In this document: positions 62,753 through 64,000 of the stretch, piece after piece
How the letters are laid out: every line of letters starts with the position of its first letter
Numbering within the stretch: position 1 is the stretch's first letter
From: Planctomycetota bacterium
GTDB lineage: Bacteria > Planctomycetota > Planctomycetia > Pirellulales > UBA1268
DNA: 64,000 bases
Assembly (NCBI GenBank): GCA_029978905.1
Contig: JAPOIM010000004.1
Location: forward strand, 1-64,000
Direction of reading: 5' to 3'
Made by a program: the position numbers and the translations under genes
The notes under the pieces: generated by a model
Databases searched by the model: none
What the model was told of the DNA's origin: nothing
The model's input: the letters and a program-made list of their open reading frames with translations, nothing else

Positions 62753-64000
62753 ATGTCTCTCGCTGAATCTCCCTCGGTCGACGTCTCCGCCGGGGATGCC
62801 AGTTTCGCCCGGCGTCACATCGGGCTGAGTTCGGCGGATGAAGCCGCCATGCTCGCCGTGGTCGGAGCAGCGTCACGCGACGCTCTGATCGAAGAGATCG
62901 TGCCCCGTAACATCGCCCGGGGCGAAGCGATGCAACTGCCCGCGGCGCTTTCGGAGGCGGCGGCGCTTGAGGAACTTCGGGCGATTGCGTCCCGCAACAT
63001 CTTGCTCAAGAGCTTCATCGGCCAGGGCTACCACGGCACCCACACGCCAGCCGTGATCCAGCGCAACATCTTGGAAAACCCCGCCTGGTACACCGCCTAC
63101 ACCCCGTACCAGGCTGAGATCAGCCAGGGCCGTATGGAGGCACTCGTCAACTTTCAGACGATGGTCTGCGATTTGACGGGGCTGCCGATTGCCAACTCGT
63201 CGATGCTCGACGAGGCCACGGCTGCCGCCGAAGCGATGACGCTCGCTCATCGAAGCTCGAAAACCAAAGTCGACACGTTCTTGGTGGACCGCCGCTGCCA
63301 TCCGCAGACGCTCGAGGTGCTGGCCACGCGTGCGGAGCCCCTCGGCATTCAGCTGCATGTCGGCGACGTCGCCACGCTGCTTGAGCAGCATGCGTGTTTC
63401 GGTGTGCTGGTCGCATACCCCACGACCGACGGCGACGTGCCCGACTGGCGTGGGCTGGCCGAACAGGTGCACGCGAAGAAGGCGGTGCTCTGTGTGACCA
63501 CGGATCCTTTGGCCCTCACGCTGCTGGAAGCCCCAGGGCATTGGGGAGCCGACATTGCGGTCGGGTCGACGCAGCGTTTTGGTTTGCCGATGGGGTGTGG
63601 TGGTCCGCACGCCGGTTTTCTTGCCTGCCAAGATGCCTTCAAGCGTTCTCTCCCTGGGCGGCTCGTTGGCGTGAGCATCGACTCAGCCGGCAAACCGGCC
63701 TACCGCCTTGCCCTCCAAACTCGTGAACAGCACATCCGCCGCGAGAAGGCGACGTCCAATATCTGCACCGCGCAGGTGCTGCCCGCGGTCGTCGCGGCTA
63801 TGTATGCGGTCTATCACGGTCCCGAAGGTTTGCGGGCCATCGCCCATCGCGTGGCCTCGCTCGCCGCCACGCTCGCCACAGGCCTCCGCGGTATGGGGCT
63901 CACCGTCCGCAACAGCCGAGCCTTCGACACGCTCGCCCTGGAGACTGGTGAAAAAACGCTGGAACTTCTGGAAGCGGCTCGTGCGGCCGGCATGAATCTG
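62753..64000 (+). CDS. gcvP: Glycine dehydrogenase (decarboxylating), 5' part
   Basis: The P-protein of the glycine cleavage system, a PLP enzyme that decarboxylates glycine and passes the aminomethyl group to the H-protein. The ATG at 62753 has GGAG six bases before it. The 416 visible codons stay open to the window end. Family blocks are [56 protein letters not shown] and [15 protein letters not shown]. The N-terminal half shown here is the non-PLP domain; the lysine lies beyond the window. It is controlled by the upstream glycine riboswitch. Confidence 0.94.
   Translation, partial: MSLAESPSVDVSAGDASFARRHIGLSSADEAAMLAVVGAASRDALIEEIVPRNIARGEAMQLPAALSEAAALEELRAIASRNILLKSFIGQGYHGTHTPAVIQRNILENPAWYTAYTPYQAEISQGRMEALVNFQTMVCDLTGLPIANSSMLDEATAAAEAMTLAHRSSKTKVDTFLVDRRCHPQTLEVLATRAEPLGIQLHVGDVATLLEQHACFGVLVAYPTTDGDVPDWRGLAEQVHAKKAVLCVTTDPLALTLLEAPGHWGADIAVGSTQRFGLPMGCGGPHAGFLACQDAFKRSLPGRLVGVSIDSAGKPAYRLALQTREQHIRREKATSNICTAQVLPAVVAAMYAVYHGPEGLRAIAHRVASLAATLATGLRGMGLTVRNSRAFDTLALETGEKTLELLEAARAAGMNL

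Overview
The window is a GC-rich stretch of a bacterial chromosome that I place in the Planctomycetota, most likely a Pirellulales-type organism. The evidence is the family content. There are two DUF1549/DUF1553 cytochrome plus DUF1501 gene pairs, two DUF1559 pseudopilin-like proteins, two secreted sulfatases, a very large PVC-type heme-binding protein, several secreted PQQ-propeller proteins and a topoisomerase VI A subunit. Gene starts often carry AGGAG-like ribosome sites. Several starts were moved inward from the longest reading frame to a methionine in front of a signal peptide.

Layout. 1-11.3 kb: tail of a leftward gene, a secreted esterase, a secreted beta-carbonic anhydrase, a DUF4410-like protein, a leftward PQQ propeller / DUF1549-DUF1553 / DUF1501 operon, a coiled-coil protein and a sulfatase. 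11.4-14.0 kb: lipoprotein, DUF1559 pseudopilin and lipid kinase, all rightward. 14.0-27.1 kb: a long leftward cluster with very tight spacing. It runs PQQ propeller, 1,590-residue FG-GAP/dehydrogenase/HEAT/cytochrome protein, DapA-like aldolase, sorbosone-dehydrogenase-like cytochrome, PEP-hydrolase-family TIM barrel, cupin, Tm-1-like (UPF0261) protein and DUF3748 protein. The two halves of the plant Tm-1 protein are separate genes here with a cupin between them. 27.3-30.5 kb: a Pro/His-rich coiled-coil protein next to a trypsin-like protease fused to a LamG-like and a SirB1-like domain.

30.5-49.4 kb is mostly housekeeping: cysD and cysNC for sulfate activation, an interrupted tRNA-His-like gene, top6A without a neighbouring top6B, a DegT aminotransferase, tex, infA, prfB with its programmed frameshift, dprA, a two-cluster ferredoxin, lysA, a site-2 protease and a bicupin. 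49.4-51.2 kb: three 22-bp-spaced repeats, then a second DUF1559 gene and its lipoprotein. 51.2-58.8 kb: lactate permease, then a second DUF1549/DUF1553 and DUF1501 pair followed by a sulfatase. 58.9-62.2 kb: adenine deaminase, a Tat-exported amidohydrolase and an M20 peptidase, all leftward. 62.2-64.0 kb: a 148-bp element with 23-bp perfect inverted ends, a tandem glycine riboswitch and the start of gcvP, which runs off the window.

The most unusual items are the tRNA-His-like gene at 34117-34273, which has about 80 nt inserted in its anticodon loop behind a good promoter; the seven-gene Tm-1-pair operon; the protease-LamG-SirB1 fusion; the lone top6A; the 22-bp-phased repeats; and the inverted-repeat element. 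All functions are inferred from sequence reading alone; no database search was run.
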